Part shown: piece after piece, positions 11,860 to 24,460 of the stretch
How positions within the stretch are numbered: the first letter of the stretch is position 1
How the letters are laid out: every line of letters starts with the position of its first letter
Source of the DNA: Lophius americanus
Taxonomy: Eukaryota; Chordata; Actinopteri; Lophiiformes; Lophiidae
Assembly (NCBI GenBank): GCA_037951165.1
Contig: JBBDHG010000015.1
Span: 9,094,501-9,158,500, forward strand
DNA: 64,000 bases
Reading direction: 5' to 3'
The notes under the pieces: model-generated
Told to the model about the DNA's origin: nothing
What the model saw: only the letters and a program-made list of their open reading frames with translations
The model's database searches: none
Position numbers and translations under genes: made by a program

Positions 11860-12030
11860 ATTACAAATTGTACATTTAAATGTTAAATCTGCATATAAAT
11901 GTAAAATATATACGGTGAATCAAAATTTTACATGTAAATGTTCTCTATAAATCCAAGTGTTAAATGTATATGCAAGTGGTAAAATCTAAATTAAAATTTT
12001 AAATGTAAATGTTAAATATAAATGTAAAAG
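11860..12030. repeat. AAATGTTAAATCTAAA-type degenerate array, block 1
   Basis: Words such as AAATGTTAAATCT, TAAATGTAAATGTTAAAT and AAATCTAAATTAAAA recur at loose 11-13-base spacing. Similar blocks lie at 16,600-16,830 and 17,190-17,450. Confidence 0.55.
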
Positions 12031-12584
12031 GGAAGAATCTTCAGATAACAATAATACAAATAATAATAATAATAATACATTTAATTTATAATGCACTTTA
12101 CATATGGTTTGGCACTTCACAGAATTTGTTTGAAAAGAAAATAATAAATAGAATGGCTTGTTATTTAAATGAACATTTACCAATGAGGGGCAGAGCTGGT
12201 CCTTCAGTCCAGAAAAGACTGATGTACCATGAATGCACCTTCACACTCATGACATGTCAGCAGGCGAGCAGATACCCTGATGTGTTCCTGTGCTTTAACC
12301 CATACAAAGCTCCTGTGTGCTCTCCAAACAGCAGGTCTGCCATCACATATTCTAGCTGGTCCATGTGGAGCAGGTGAGTTTTTTTCATGCCCAAGTCAGT
12401 GGAAAGGCAGGAATGTGTTTTTGGACCTGAACTGTCCTACCAGCTCGCTAACTGCATTTCATGTAAACCCAGCCATCATGTACATTTCATCATCTCGTGA
12501 GTTCCTGTACGTCATTTAAGATGATCAAACTTTTAAGTCTTCATAATAAGCTAATAAGCAGCAACAACTTCAACCAAAATCTCC

Positions 12585-12930
12585 AGTTATGAGTGACTGA
12601 CACCAGTAACTGGAGATTAGTCACTGACACCGCTGTGGTGGAATTTTGACCCACTGTCCTTTCCAGAACTGCTTTAGTGATGCCACTTTGGAGGATTTGT
12701 GAGCATGATCTGATCTTTTCAGATCCCATCACAGGATTTCATGAAGGTTCAGGTCCATACTTAGATTAGGCCACTCAAAAACTGAACCTCCTTTTGATTA
12801 GTTTGGGATCATTGTCTTGCTGCTTGACTTAGTTAAGCTTGAGCTTCATATCAAAGACAAATGACCTGACATTATCAAGAACTTTCGGGCACAGAGCAGA
12901 ATTTCTGTTTGCCCTCAATTAATGGCAAGT
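12585..12930 (-). mobile_element. Tc1-like family B relic, copy 1
   Basis: It contains CGCTGTGGTGGAATTTTGAC, CCAGAACTGCTTTAG, GGAGGATTTGTGAGCATGA, TAGGCCACTCAAAAACTGAA and GGATCATTGTCTTGCTGC. These are the antisense of conserved Tc1-like transposase coding sequence in fish. Other copies are at 43.3-44.3 and 52.25-52.86 kb. Confidence 0.65.
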
Positions 12931-13019
12931 CAGCCCAGCCATGAAGCAGTGAATTTGATGGCAAGATGTGCATTAGAATGTAGAAAATGTGGAAAACTTG
13001 TCGGTACCAAAACAAAGTT

Positions 13020-13225
13020 AGCAACAGGCGTATTCACGTTAGTGATGGATGTGCTAATGTTAGCTGTAACTGCTCAAGATGTGTGACAGATGTACTGACG
13101 TTAGTTGTGGCTGCTTCTAGCCGTAACTAACTAACTAGCTGTCAGCGACAGATTGGCTAATGTTAGCTCTGGCATCTGCAGTCACGTTTACATTAGTGAC
13201 ACACGTGCAAATATTAGCATTAGCT
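13020..13225. repeat. Degenerate GTTAGCTGTAACT-type array
   Basis: Blocks such as GATGTGCTAATGTTAGCTGT, GATGTACTGACGTTAGTTGT and GATTGGCTAATGTTAGCTCT are spaced about 60 bp apart. They use the same vocabulary as the arrays at 9.7-10.3 and 56.0-56.5 kb. Confidence 0.6.
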
Positions 13226-15935
13226 TACAAACTGCAGGTTGCTGCAGATGACTGCAGCTCTCCTTTCAAGCAAATAGCATCAAATTCGATACTAATACCA
13301 CAGTTATTCACAATTAGTTATTGTGGGATAGGACCAGGAAGACTCTTGATTTTGCACAGTTGGATAGCCATTGTACCCAAAATGGGATTTTGACCCAACA
13401 AAGGGAATTTGTCTGCAAATCACCATTTAAATTAAATGTATTATTATTATTTCCGCTAAGGGGAGCTATATGCACATAATACAACGATCTTTTGCTCAGA
13501 CAGAAATCTAGGATTTCTTCAAATCTAGCATTGTGTACAGTAAAAAAAAAGTTTAAAAAAAGCAAGAAAATCGGTAGAAGCCGGATTATGGGCCTTGAGG
13601 CGAGAAGGAGTCTGTCGTCCTGTAGACATACAGAATTGTACAATGTCTGAATGATATTATATAAAACACACTGGAAAAAAGTAGTTTGATCAGATTTGCT
13701 CCTCTGATCGGGGGGATTACATCAGGTCTGACATCAGAGGTTAAAAGTCAACCCAGCGACGGTTTATTAAAAAGTCAGTCAGGGCTGAGGTACTAGACGT
13801 TACTGATAGTTTTGTTTAGGTTCTCCTCATTCTGCCTCCCAAACAACAGTGGATTGACTGTAAAAACACCTTTGCAATTTCCTACATCTGCTCATTCCTT
13901 TCTTTCTCCCTCTGCAGGATTTTTTGGGTTCCTTCCTCCTCATAACAGAGGAGCATGGGCTCAGCCAGCTGGCCCAGACTGTCCAAGTATTGGTGGATCT
14001 GGCTGAAGGCTCCCCACAGCTCCTTAAACAGGAAAAGTCTGCTGACTCAGCAGAATGCTAGCTGCATGTGCAAATTTATCAGGATCATTCCAAAATATTT
14101 TTTTTTAAATAAGCTTCATATGTTTCCTCCAGACGTCAGTATTCATGGCAATAATAAAAGTACTTCTGTCAGTTACACCAAAGCCTCGCTTTCTTATTCT
14201 CAGAAGGTTTAAATTAAACAGAGGGTTGATACTTTATATGTCTTTGAAGCATGTTTGTCATATTTGTCGAACATATCTTATACGCTTGGCAGTAATCCAG
14301 CCACTTTAATCACCCCAAATTAAACGATCGGAGGCTTCCCTACCTGGGAACCTCTAACTTCTGAAATGCCAGATGGTCACGGCTACTATTTACTTGTATT
14401 TCTAGGAGTGATATGTCCACCGTTGCTGACCGTCAACCCCAGAGAGTTGAAGGTTGAAACACTCCATGAAGGTTGGGTACCCTATCTTGCGGATTCAAAA
14501 CCTAAAACCTGATCTTAAAAGTACTGGAGCCAAGTTCAATCATTCGAAACACCTTAACATATAAAAAATGTATTGATGATTCCACCGACTTCCACTGAAG
14601 CAGATATTTAAAAACTCACGCATGCACACACGCCACCTAAATAAATCATACAAGGTGATAAAATTCTGTCTATTTCAGCCATTATGGTCCGTGTAACATG
14701 ACGAGGCCTCTCCTACTTCATCTGTGGTTGATTCCTATGTATCAACACATACCGGCCATCTATAACACATCCTCCCAAGAAGGGAGCTGCCATCACATTA
14801 TTAATCAGCTCTGATTCTCATCACGACTCAATTAGCAGCGCCATCTATGGACTATCAGCCTAATTGCTCCATCACAGCCCGCCCCTAATGTCAGTCTACC
14901 GCCGGTGTAAAGTCTCACTCCCAGAGACGCTCACACATAATGAATGCTCATGTTGTGTATGGAAATGATGTGGTACTAATTCGTGTAACGTCTTAGCGGA
15001 CTTCCCCATGGATCCCGCCGCTTACCAAGGCAGAGCGTGAAGAGGCAACCTGACATTTGGGGGAGGTAATTGAAGACAGGTATGAACCCCCACTCGCCAC
15101 CATAGATGGATTCATGTCCATTAAACCCCAAACTTCACATTTGGTAAGAGTCCCGCTCTTAAAAAACGTAGCCGAGTCAAGGGTGCCCTGGTGAGAGTTC
15201 CTGTTTGATGCTGCTTTAAACGTATAACATTTAGGGGTACCACTTTGAATAAAGTAATCATGATATTAATATCAGTTTTGGTTAGTGTATAATCAGCTGA
15301 AATTCCCATCAAAATTGATAATTGAAGGCCCCTGTAGATTCTGAGTTGCAATACGATTACAGTAGATCATTAGACGCCACCAAATGTTACAAAGTGCAGC
15401 TTTAATTATCTGGGTTAAGTTAGAACTGTATTTATTATTCATCAGCACAGAAACAATATGGCTTTAAAAACAAACCGATACAAAAATGAGACTTTAATGC
15501 ATCTGTAGTCCCTCATGCACTACCTCTAAATCACAAATAAATTATGAAAGGTTTTTAAGTCATTAACTTTACATAATTACTATCTCCGGAGCTCATAAGG
15601 AAATTATGCAAGGTTTACAAGTCTGCTTATTAAGCATTGACAACAAAAACAAGAAGTGGCTCCCAAAGCTTCAGACATATTTAATGTATGAGGAACGATT
15701 TGTCACTGAAGCCACAGAGAGTCTATTAATCTTATTCTCTAAACAGTTAGTCTTTTAGGCAGGCAGACTGTTAAACTTCCCTTGTTAATAAAACTCTATA
15801 AACAATATTTTATCTCTATTTCTATTCCAAAGTTTCCTATTATTCTGCGACACATAACCAAGACTGACAGTCTCGCCTTTTAAGTGCATCTACATCTAAA
15901 ATATAATATTTCATGTATCTTGTATCTTATCCTGT
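13226..15935. other. Intergenic sequence, no gene recognised
   Basis: Several short open frames occur (for example 13812-14006 +, 13955-14212 +), but they lack splice partners, domain features and codon regularity. I see no named repeat family here. Confidence 0.4.
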
Positions 15936-15976
15936 ATCATGTAAACTTCAATCATACTGATTGAAGTTTACATGAT
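15936..15976. repeat. Perfect inverted repeat (19-bp arms, 3-nt loop)
   Basis: Arms 15936-15954 and 15958-15976 are exact reverse complements around TAC; the arm is ATCATGTAAACTTCAATCA. The flanking sequence is ordinary AT-rich DNA. Either strand would form a stable hairpin if transcribed. Whether it is functional is unknown. Confidence 0.9.
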
Positions 15977-16599
15977 GCACTATATCCTCACATTCAGCAG
16001 TCGTTTGGACTACAAAGTATTCAATCTCTGAGTTTGAGTCCTCTGTTCCTCTCCGGTTTATAAATCAGTCACATCTACAGATTATAAAACTCTGATGACC
16101 ACACCCACTCGCCAACGCTTCTTTAAAATAAGAGTAAAGACAGAGGACAGTTTTTTAAAGATACGATAACTAGAGGGATCAGAAGATTGTTTTTTCTTTA
16201 TTTTTATCAGAGATGATGATTCTCATGGCTGCAGGCAGAGTTGGCATCATCCTGTAGGAAATGATTGAAGATGAAAATGGCAGCTCAGGAATTGTCCATT
16301 CTCGATCAACGCATCAGATTACACTTCCATTAAGGTCTATCACAGGAAAAAAAATCTTGTGTGTGTCTAGACATCACATTCAGGGCAGTCCTCGTCATTT
16401 ACAGCGAAGGTTCGCGCAGATGCAACTTTACATGACTTTAGTAAAGTTGTAAAGATATTCGGATTTGTAAATTCTCAATCACTAAGTCATTAGTGAAATA
16501 TTGTCAGAATGAAAAAAAAAGAAACCTTTTTGTGTATCGCAGTGAGGTAGAAAACAGCTACAGTCACATTTTCATCTACAGGAGACGTCAGTCAGTCAT

Positions 16600-16830
16600 A
16601 CTAAATGTTAAGTCAAAAAACAACATTTTAAATCTAAATATTCAAAGCTTGATTCAAATACTTAATATGAAATGTGATTATTAATTTCTAAATCTAATTA
16701 TTGAATACTATTGTAAATGTTAAATCTAAAAATTCCATTTTAAATCTTAATATTGAATGTTAAATGTAAATATTAAATGGAAGATCTAATTTGTAAGTAA
16801 CACATCTAAATCTAAATGGTGAATGTAAAA
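16600..16830. repeat. AAATGTTAAATCTAAA-type degenerate array, block 2
   Basis: Repeated TAAATCTAAATATTCAAA, TGTAAATGTTAAATCTAAA and TTAAATGTAAATATTAAATG words. See block 1 at 11,860-12,030. Confidence 0.55.
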
Positions 16831-17189
16831 AAATTAAAGAATTGAAAAGCTGCCTCCAGGACGATCTGCTCCTCTTGAGCGACTCCACGGATGTGTCCGC
16901 CGGGCCAGGGAAGAACCCTTCATCTGAGAACCCGACAGTATGATAGATGCTGATGGTTTGGGTCACAGCCCAGAGATCCGATGGATTGAATGCCAGGAAC
17001 CATCATTAGCTAAATCAAAAGGAGCAACTGTGTCTCAAGCTGCTTCTGGTCTAATCGGTCTCAGCGGCCGGCTCTGACCGATGATGGATGCACCGCTGCT
17101 GCCAATCAGCTTCTCTAACCAAAAAGAAGACAGGCTGCCCACGTTGTTTCTGATGTTGATTTTGCAGGAGATTTTATATTAGATTTTCT

Positions 17190-17450
17190 ATGTGGGAATC
17201 TGAAATCTAAATTGTAAATGACATTGAGTGAATTTGAAATATTAAATTAAACCTTATCTTAAATCTAAACACTAAATGCTAAATATAAATGTAAACCTAA
17301 ATATTACCTCTAACAATGTAAATATTGGATGTTAAAACTAAAGATTCAACTTCAAACGGAAATATGGAATTGTTAAATCCAAAATATTAAATCTAAATGT
17401 TGAATGTTAACGCTAAACGTTAAATCTGAATCTAAACGTTGAATCGTCAT
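17190..17450. repeat. AAATGTTAAATCTAAA-type degenerate array, block 3
   Basis: Recurring ATCTAAACACTAAATGCTAA, AATCTAAATGTTGAATGTTA and CTAAACGTTAAATCTGAAT words with loose period. It may be the same array as block 2, split by about 360 bp of other sequence. Confidence 0.55.
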
Positions 17451-18417
17451 TTTATAATACACTTTTGGTTTCCTTCGTTCTTCTGTGCCTCAACTGCCAC
17501 ATTGTCTCGATAAAGATTCTGTATTCTGAGAAAAACTGAAACAGAAGCTTATTTGAAATGTTACATACATGCTTGAATTTTAATTAATAATAATGATAAT
17601 CCCAGCTGCCGCCTCATATATTAAAATCATTTGAGGACTTCCATAGATGATTGGTGGACGGACCCCTGCCTCCTGAGCTCCGGCCTGACTCAGCAGAATC
17701 TCACAGATTGGATTTACATCCCCTCTGGCTGCGGTATGCTAAAGTCTGTTAGACCTTTCAGGAAAACCTGTTCCTTTTTCTCATTTAAACCTGGATTTGA
17801 TGTGGACAAAAAAGACACTTAAAAGTGATTCTCACTTGAAATGAGGCGTAAAGTACGTCTCAACCAGCAGTGAATGAAATGAGAGAGCTTTAACCCGTCA
17901 TTACAACGATTTTTGCAGGTTCTGGTGTTCCGCTCTGCTGCTTTACGTGTACTCACACATTTCTTCCTTCCTTAGGAAAAGGAATATTATTCTGATATTC
18001 TGTATCAGAAGCAGAGCAGGATTGTTGAGTGGTGGGAGCGGCTTGAGCGATTCTCTACAGTGTATCATGTTTTCTGTACATGATTAATCTCCCTCTCAAT
18101 CCAACCGAGTCGGAACAAGGCTCCACTTAATGAACAAAGATTGGACGAGAGGGGAGCTTAAGGCTGACAGGCGCTCCAGCATCCAAAAACATAAAATCAA
18201 GTTTCATCCTTATAACATATGAGATGTGGTTCTGAGGAGATCAGTCAGAATGTCAGAGTTCAGTCTGCAGAGTGAAGTTTGTGTGGAGGCTGAAGCAGAC
18301 AAACTTCACTGCTTGTTCTGAAACATTTTTATCAGAACCAGCAGTAAATTTTTCCAGAAGCTCTACTGTGTGATTGGACAACGCAGAGTAGAGATCTCTC
18401 CTCACATGCTTCAAAAA
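17451..18417. other. Intergenic sequence, no gene recognised
   Basis: I see no supported gene. The short open frame 17631-17822 (+) has no splice or domain support. Confidence 0.4.
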
Positions 18418-18640
18418 GGGCCTTGGGTTGGACCCTGTCACCGGTTCTCCAGTTGTACCTCCTCAGATTACTCTGTTAGGTACTATCTTACTAACTGCCA
18501 ACCAGGAACACCCAATGAGACCTGAAGTTCTTGAGATGCTCTGCTCTGTTATTAGCTCTGTGAAGCCAAAGCGTCGTAAAGTTAAAACTAACATCCTGGG
18601 ACTAGATCCGTAGCTTCCCAAGATTAAACCTTTGATGTCG
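18418..18640 (-). mobile_element. Tc1-like family A relic, copy 2
   Basis: It contains ACCCTGTCACCGGTTCTCCA, GTACTATCTTACTAACTGCCA and GAGATGCTCTGCTCTGTTATT. These match, antisense, the N-terminal helix-turn-helix half of the Tc1-like family A transposase. Terminal repeats are not recognisable. Confidence 0.6.
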
Positions 18641-18827
18641 TGCCAAACTGTTTAGTTGAGCAACTTTTGACTCAATATTCTCACTGAAAAATGGGACTGA
18701 ACCTGTTTATAAAATTACCCAGTGGCAGCATGTAAATGCAAAGAGTAAGGAGCCAAGGATGGAGCCCTGGGGGACACCACATCAAAATGGGTGATGCTTT
18801 TATCTGCTTTTACTTAAAATTAAATGT

Positions 18828-18857
18828 ATTATTATTATTATTATTATTATTATTCTT
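18828..18857. repeat. (TTA)n microsatellite
   Basis: About eight TTA triplets with one interruption. Confidence 0.75.
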
Positions 18858-18859
18858 AT

Positions 18860-21224
18860 TAACCGAGGAGGAGGCATCCACCATGACTATATAAAAAACC
18901 TTAATCAAAAAGTAGGATTTTCTGGCATCTTTAAGCCTGTGTGAAAACTCACTAAACAGAATAATGGAACTTGATAGAACCAATGAAGTTCTTATAAGGA
19001 TCAAATAGGTTTCTACAAACATGCTTTATTAAAACGGGTGACTGAATATAATTAAAATGACATATTTTCAATGAAATTTAAAATCTAATCGTAAAATCTT
19101 TTTGTATTTGTGATTTTTTTCACTGCATGATAACATGCTTGACCAAACGATATGTCACGTTATGGTAAATTTAGAGTGCATAAGATATAAGGTCGCAAAG
19201 AAACAAAATATGCAAAGAAATCATTTTTTAATTAGATTTTGTTCTCTGCGAGGACATTAAAGGATTAAATGAGCATGATGGAGCAATATTCACATTTAAT
19301 ATGTTCCTCCCATACAGTGATCTGCTGCAAAGCAAATCACTGTGTGAACAGTCCAGACTAAAATCACATCTGGAGGACGTAACGTTTGTCCCATGAAGCA
19401 GATCATCATCTGTTGTCATGAAGTATTTCAGAATTCAAACAAGATAATCAGGATAATCATTTTGGCCCTAGTCTTGCAGCCTTACCCGTGATTTAAGTGT
19501 ATTCGGTAATGGCTTTTTATAATGTGTGAGTACGCTCAAAGAGATGCAGGAGACATCCCAGCCTCTAGGTTAGGAAACGATTCAAGACTTATTTAAAAAG
19601 GTAAAAAAAAAAAACATGTTTGGGGATTAATTTTTCTTGTGATGGGGATAATTAATCCTCGCCGACACTTTTAGAGCACTGATTGGTTTATTTGAAAGAC
19701 AATTTAATTCCACTTGATAAAGACAGGATGACAGATTGGCACTGATTTCACAAAGACAGCTGGAGGCTGCAGGCTTGAGCGGGACTGGAGGTAACCTTTG
19801 TTTTATGTGAGTGGGACGCGCTCAGAGGAATTACTCAGATACTCATCCCTCTGAGGCAGCAACAACCAGATCTGTGTACCTGGAGCATTGATGAAATAAA
19901 AAAACAGAAACGCTGAGCTTTGAACTAAGCAATTAGTCTTTGGTACTGGTAAGGTAAGGCTAAGTACTACTAACAATAAAATAATGTGTATTTGTGTGTG
20001 TATGTATATGTGCCTTTATACATATGTATGTGAGAACGTGGATTTATTATACATATTGTGTATATTTGCATATTATTTTCGGGACTGAAATAATAAAAAT
20101 CTATACGCATACTGTATGTTCATCTTTGCATCTCAAAGTGCCTGTTGCCTAGCAACACTGACAGCTGAAGCTGATTGGTTGTAATTAAAGGCATTGCAGT
20201 AAAAGCTGTATACAAGAAGTGATTATAGTAATATTAGTTAGCATTGATCCTGTTGTGAAAGCAGGTGTCATTGTATTCAAGCCAGAAACTTTTTTAGAAT
20301 TATTCTGGGTATGCTGTTATTATAATAAATAAAGATTCTTCACCTTCATTCCCCAGCTGCTGAGGAATGAAGCGTCCATGAGCGGCTGCATTTTAAGGAG
20401 CTGGTGAAATGGGCCAGGCCTTGTTGCCACTACGTGATGCATTCAGGGATGATGCCTTCTGAGGAAATGACTCCTGAATTGTGCCAGCTAGCTCAGCACC
20501 ATGGGGGAACCTGATAGCATGGCTCTGTCTGACAGGAAGGGGGAGTCGCAGCCACATGCACCTTGAGGCGCTGGAAAGATCGCCCTTAAAACATCCAGTA
20601 CCATACACTTCCCCCAATTTTTTTCAAAGCCTGCCCAGTGTTGCTCACTTCTTACTAGCACCACAGAGCCAGAACTCTTTTACTATTTTACCAATTCTAC
20701 TACCAATAATAATGATAATAACATTAATAATAATTTTCAGTCTTTTTGGTTTTATTATTATTATTGTTAATGTTAGCCCTTTCGTCTAATTCTTGAATAC
20801 AGTAATAGTAATAATCAATGAGTTAACAAATAAATAGACTAATACTGAATAAATCTAATATACTCTTAGGACTGTATTTTTAATTTGGACTTTGTTTTGA
20901 AGGAAAGGAGATGCTGAGTCTAGTGAGCCGCCTAGAACATCTTAACATGGACAAGAACAAGTGGCCATAACTACCTCCTACCTTCAAACAAGAAGAACCT
21001 GAACTTGGACTCAGCACATCCCAGAGTTCAGTCAGCAGACTAATATTTATTGAGTCTGTGATTGATGATGTTCAGTCTTTCTCCATGGTTAAACAGCCTT
21101 CATTCATTTATTCATTCTGTACTACAGTATGTGGTCCTGTCTTATGTATTTCACTTGGCAAGCTCGCGGGCCTCATCCGGCCCGTGTGCTGCCTATCTGC
21201 GGACCCTGAGCTGAACGTGTGACC
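18860..21224. other. Intergenic sequence, no gene recognised
   Basis: Nothing coding is supported. A frame at 20481-20789 (+) ends in a Leu/Ile-rich run produced by TAATAATAATTTT-like simple sequence rather than a real membrane protein. Confidence 0.4.
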
Positions 21225-22731
21225 GGTGGGTTTACATGGACAGCCTAATTCCGATTCGATTCGGCAAAGACGTCTAATGGGAAAGTAAATAAGATAAGAT
21301 AAACTTTTATTAGTCCCACAACAGGGAAATTTCAGTGTTACAGCAGCAAAGAGCGCACAGCTCAGTATCAGTCTGGACGCTGAAGGAGGCCTTGTCTGCT
21401 CGCCGCTTTTCCATCAGAGTTCTACGGCCTGCAATACTATAAACCGACGAGTATACCTTTATTGTTGCTCACCGGTAAACCGTATTTGTATACAAATATC
21501 CGTATTTGTATATGTTATATTGTATTTGTATTTGTACAAACTCTTTTTGTTTGTTTATCCGTCTTGTTCATCACTGCCCCCGTGACACTTTCACCAAAAG
21601 CCGTTGTTGATCACTTTCTGTGTTTGATAGCTTTTTTCTCGGAATCATTTCCATGAAAATATCGGCTACTAACATCCTCTGTGACGAGACGTCCATGGTT
21701 AACGACTAATAACGGACTATTCTCCACGACTGGCATGATGATAAATTATTCCGTCTCCCACATGATGAAATTCAACAATTACAACACTCCGTTTTCTGCA
21801 TATCGGTTATTAAACAACTTGGAATCCTTCGCCGGCCCCGTTCCGTTCACAGAAGTTGCCGTTCTAAGTTTGTTTACTCCCGCTGCGATAACTCCATTCC
21901 GTCCCTTTGGTCTGACGTGAACACCGTCGCACTCCGTCACCGTCCTGGTAAACCTGGAAACAACCAGAGGATTTTTCTGTCCTGAATGAGACCTGTCCCG
22001 CCGGTTACTCTTACCTCTTCTTTTGAATGCCTGGCATTTAATTGTAAACCCCCTTTCTCCATGACCATATTTCTAATCTACCGACCACCCAAACCAAACC
22101 CAGCCTTCATCTCTCAGATGTTCAACCTTTTGTTGACATTTTGCACAACCTCGGACAATATTTTAGTTCTTGGAGATATGAACATTCATGTCATCTCCCC
22201 TGCATGTCGTTTTGCATCTGAATTTCTCCAACTACTGGATTGTTTTAATCTCAGGCAACTTGTCGATGTCCCCACTTTACCTTTGAGCCAGGACCGTTCC
22301 CTGCGGGACCCCCGTACTGCAGACAACCACGTCCGACACACTGTCCCGAGTCCCCACATACTGTGGACGGTACAAATGTACAAATGCTGCATGTAAACAC
22401 CCCTTTCTGAATGGAAAGAACATTTCCAGATTAGACTTCATTCCTTGGCACAGAGGTTGTCTAAATCCTTTCAGAAAGCCTTTCCGATAGCCAGTCGCTG
22501 CATGTAAACACTGTATAAAGTTTTCTGTTTGAGTTGTATCTGCGCATGCCCAGCGTCGTGACGTAATACTATTATTACTATTATTATTATTATATTTTAA
22601 ATACGGCAACTTCAAAACGGTACCGGTCTGCATCAGAGAGTGATTTATTCATTGCAACTTTGAAATATTTCAACTTGCAAATTGGAAAGGTTTAATTCGG
22701 AAAGGAGATAAGTGTCCCATGTAAACCCACC
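21225..22731. mobile_element. 1.5-kb DNA element with perfect 15-bp terminal inverted repeats
   Basis: GGTGGGTTTACATGG (21225-21239) is exactly inverted as CCATGTAAACCCACC (22717-22731). Flanking octamers GTGTGACC (21217-21224) and AGGTGACC (22732-22739) agree at six of eight positions, so an 8-bp hAT-type duplication is plausible. Inside are TGCATGTAAACAC words near both 22,385 and 22,497, an ATAAGATAAACTTTTATTAGTCCC block near 21,290, and a LINE endonuclease relic. No transposase is seen, so it is a non-autonomous composite. Confidence 0.65.
21990..22270 (+). mobile_element. LINE endonuclease (APE-type) relic
   Basis: The frame 21986-22396 contains FECLAFNCKPPF, IFLIYRPPKPNPAFISQMF, NILVLGDMNIHV and RFASEFLQLLDCFNLRQ. 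This is the order of the APE-type endonuclease of fish L2/Rex1-like LINEs (IYRPP...LLGDFNIH...LLDC). GDMNIH carries the catalytic Asp-Asn pair. The reverse transcriptase is absent and the fragment lies inside the inverted-repeat element, so it is a nested 5' relic. Confidence 0.8.
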
Positions 22732-23199
22732 AGGTGACCCAGTAGCAGCCTATCAGCGCATCGTTGGCATGGAGATGACAGCCCATTTACACATGCTGAC
22801 CAAACCAAACCAAAACACACACACACACACTACACTGACACAACAACAAAAAGCAACAGAGCGCTCACTCAGAGTGGCGTGGGTGTTGGGTAAGCACAAG
22901 AAGCCCTTTCTCCCATTAAGTGTTTGACACAATCTTAAATAGTTTTTCCATTCCTGAGATCATGATATATTTGTTTACCAAAGTATTCTATGGAGGGTTT
23001 TGTTTTATTTGAGTATTTATTTGAATTTATGTCAAAATTGAAATGTCCTTTTATTTTATTTAAGTATGTATTTTTGTTGTTTTGAATGAAAAGGACATTT
23101 TGCTTTGAATATAACTGTATCATGGCTTGTGGCTTGACCAACTATTATAAATGGACCTTTGACTCGTAGAAACACATATTTGTGGACGTTTAATATTTG

Positions 23200-23440
23200 T
23201 ATTTGAGTACCTCTGGTGTATTTAATACTGCCTGAAACGGTCTTTATAAATAAACTGAGCAGAGGACAGAACTTTTGTGCTATCTTGTCCTTATTTCCAT
23301 ATTTGGTACTTAAGTAATCCAAAAGTAACTGAAAGATACGATACTTATTTTGATTTTTTTCTTTGATATTTTGATTACGTTACGATTAAATGTTTCACAA
23401 GTAACTGAAATGGATAACATTTAAAAAATAACCCTCCCAA
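23200..23440. repeat. Possible fragments of the TACTTAAGTA-type fish repeat
   Basis: TTTGGTACTTAAGTAATCC and CAAGTAACTGAAATGGATAA resemble the dispersed repeat seen more clearly at 25.56 and 46.9 kb. The match is weak. Confidence 0.35.
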
Positions 23441-24460
23441 CTCAGAGTATTATCCTCCATTTTGGTTTGTGTGTTCAGATACTGTACAAACAAGGCGTCG
23501 CCTCAAGGTGGCTCCCATGAAGGAGGAGAGCTAGAGATGTAACAGGTTTTTTTTCATCCTTTTTTTATTTTTACTTTTCAGCTGATTATACACTAAAAAC
23601 AAAATTAGACACGTTTTATTCAAAGAGATACCATTAAGTTTTACACACTGCACCTTTAAAATGTGCTCAGGGAATGGGGTGCTGTTGAGCTTATTTTGTA
23701 CAGCAGGCGGTCCTGGTACTGAGGCCTCACCCTCATCCCAAACGGACCACATGCCTGATTCCACCTGTGGGTCTTTGCCGCCTATTAACCCTCCTTCTTT
23801 TTTCCCTGTCCGTCTTCAACCTGAACTGGAGAGGGATTAAGCCTGTTTCCTAAAATAGAAGGTCTTAAACATTTCTCACGTTAGCTAAGGGTTCTGTAGA
23901 AGCAACAACACAGATATGCTTGTTTTCAAAACCCCCACATCCGTCTCACAGCCCTCCGGCTGTAGACCATTCTGCACAGAGACATTAGCGTATTTATTTC
24001 CTCCTCCGGGCCGCTGGCTGCACCGAGCCTGATTTATGGACAGTGGTCCTGGAAAAACTTGGGTCTTCTAATTTAAGTCACGTCTGCCGTCTGACTCAGA
24101 ATCCAACACACAGGTTTGTTCGGGTGCCGGGGGCCGCGGTAATGGTCCAGGAGAACATCTACATCAATACATCTCCCCATGAGGCCATTCCTCGCTGATG
24201 TCCCGCAGCGTCAAACGCAAGCCGCGGTCTCTGCAATCGCATTAGTCTCCAGGGAGAACAGAACGGCCTTTCGCAGATTTTTCATTCCCCCCAGAGTGGG
24301 AAATGACACATAAATGAAAAATAAATGAAATGTACTTTCAAGCTTTACCTGTGACAAAATGTAGAAGATAGTTCTACGGTTGCCCGAGAGTTGTGTTACA
24401 AAATGGGAGATCATATCCCATACCCATATCACCCATGTCCAGCGCACAGGCCTTAATCCA

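Noticed and set aside
13314..13643. 109-codon frame on the minus strand
   Set aside because: AT-rich, no recognised domain, no splice partners, and next to simple repeats. Chance is the better explanation.
21986..22396. Host gene encoding a 136-residue protein
   Set aside because: The content (IYRPPKPNP, LGDMNIH) is a LINE endonuclease fragment, not a host gene.
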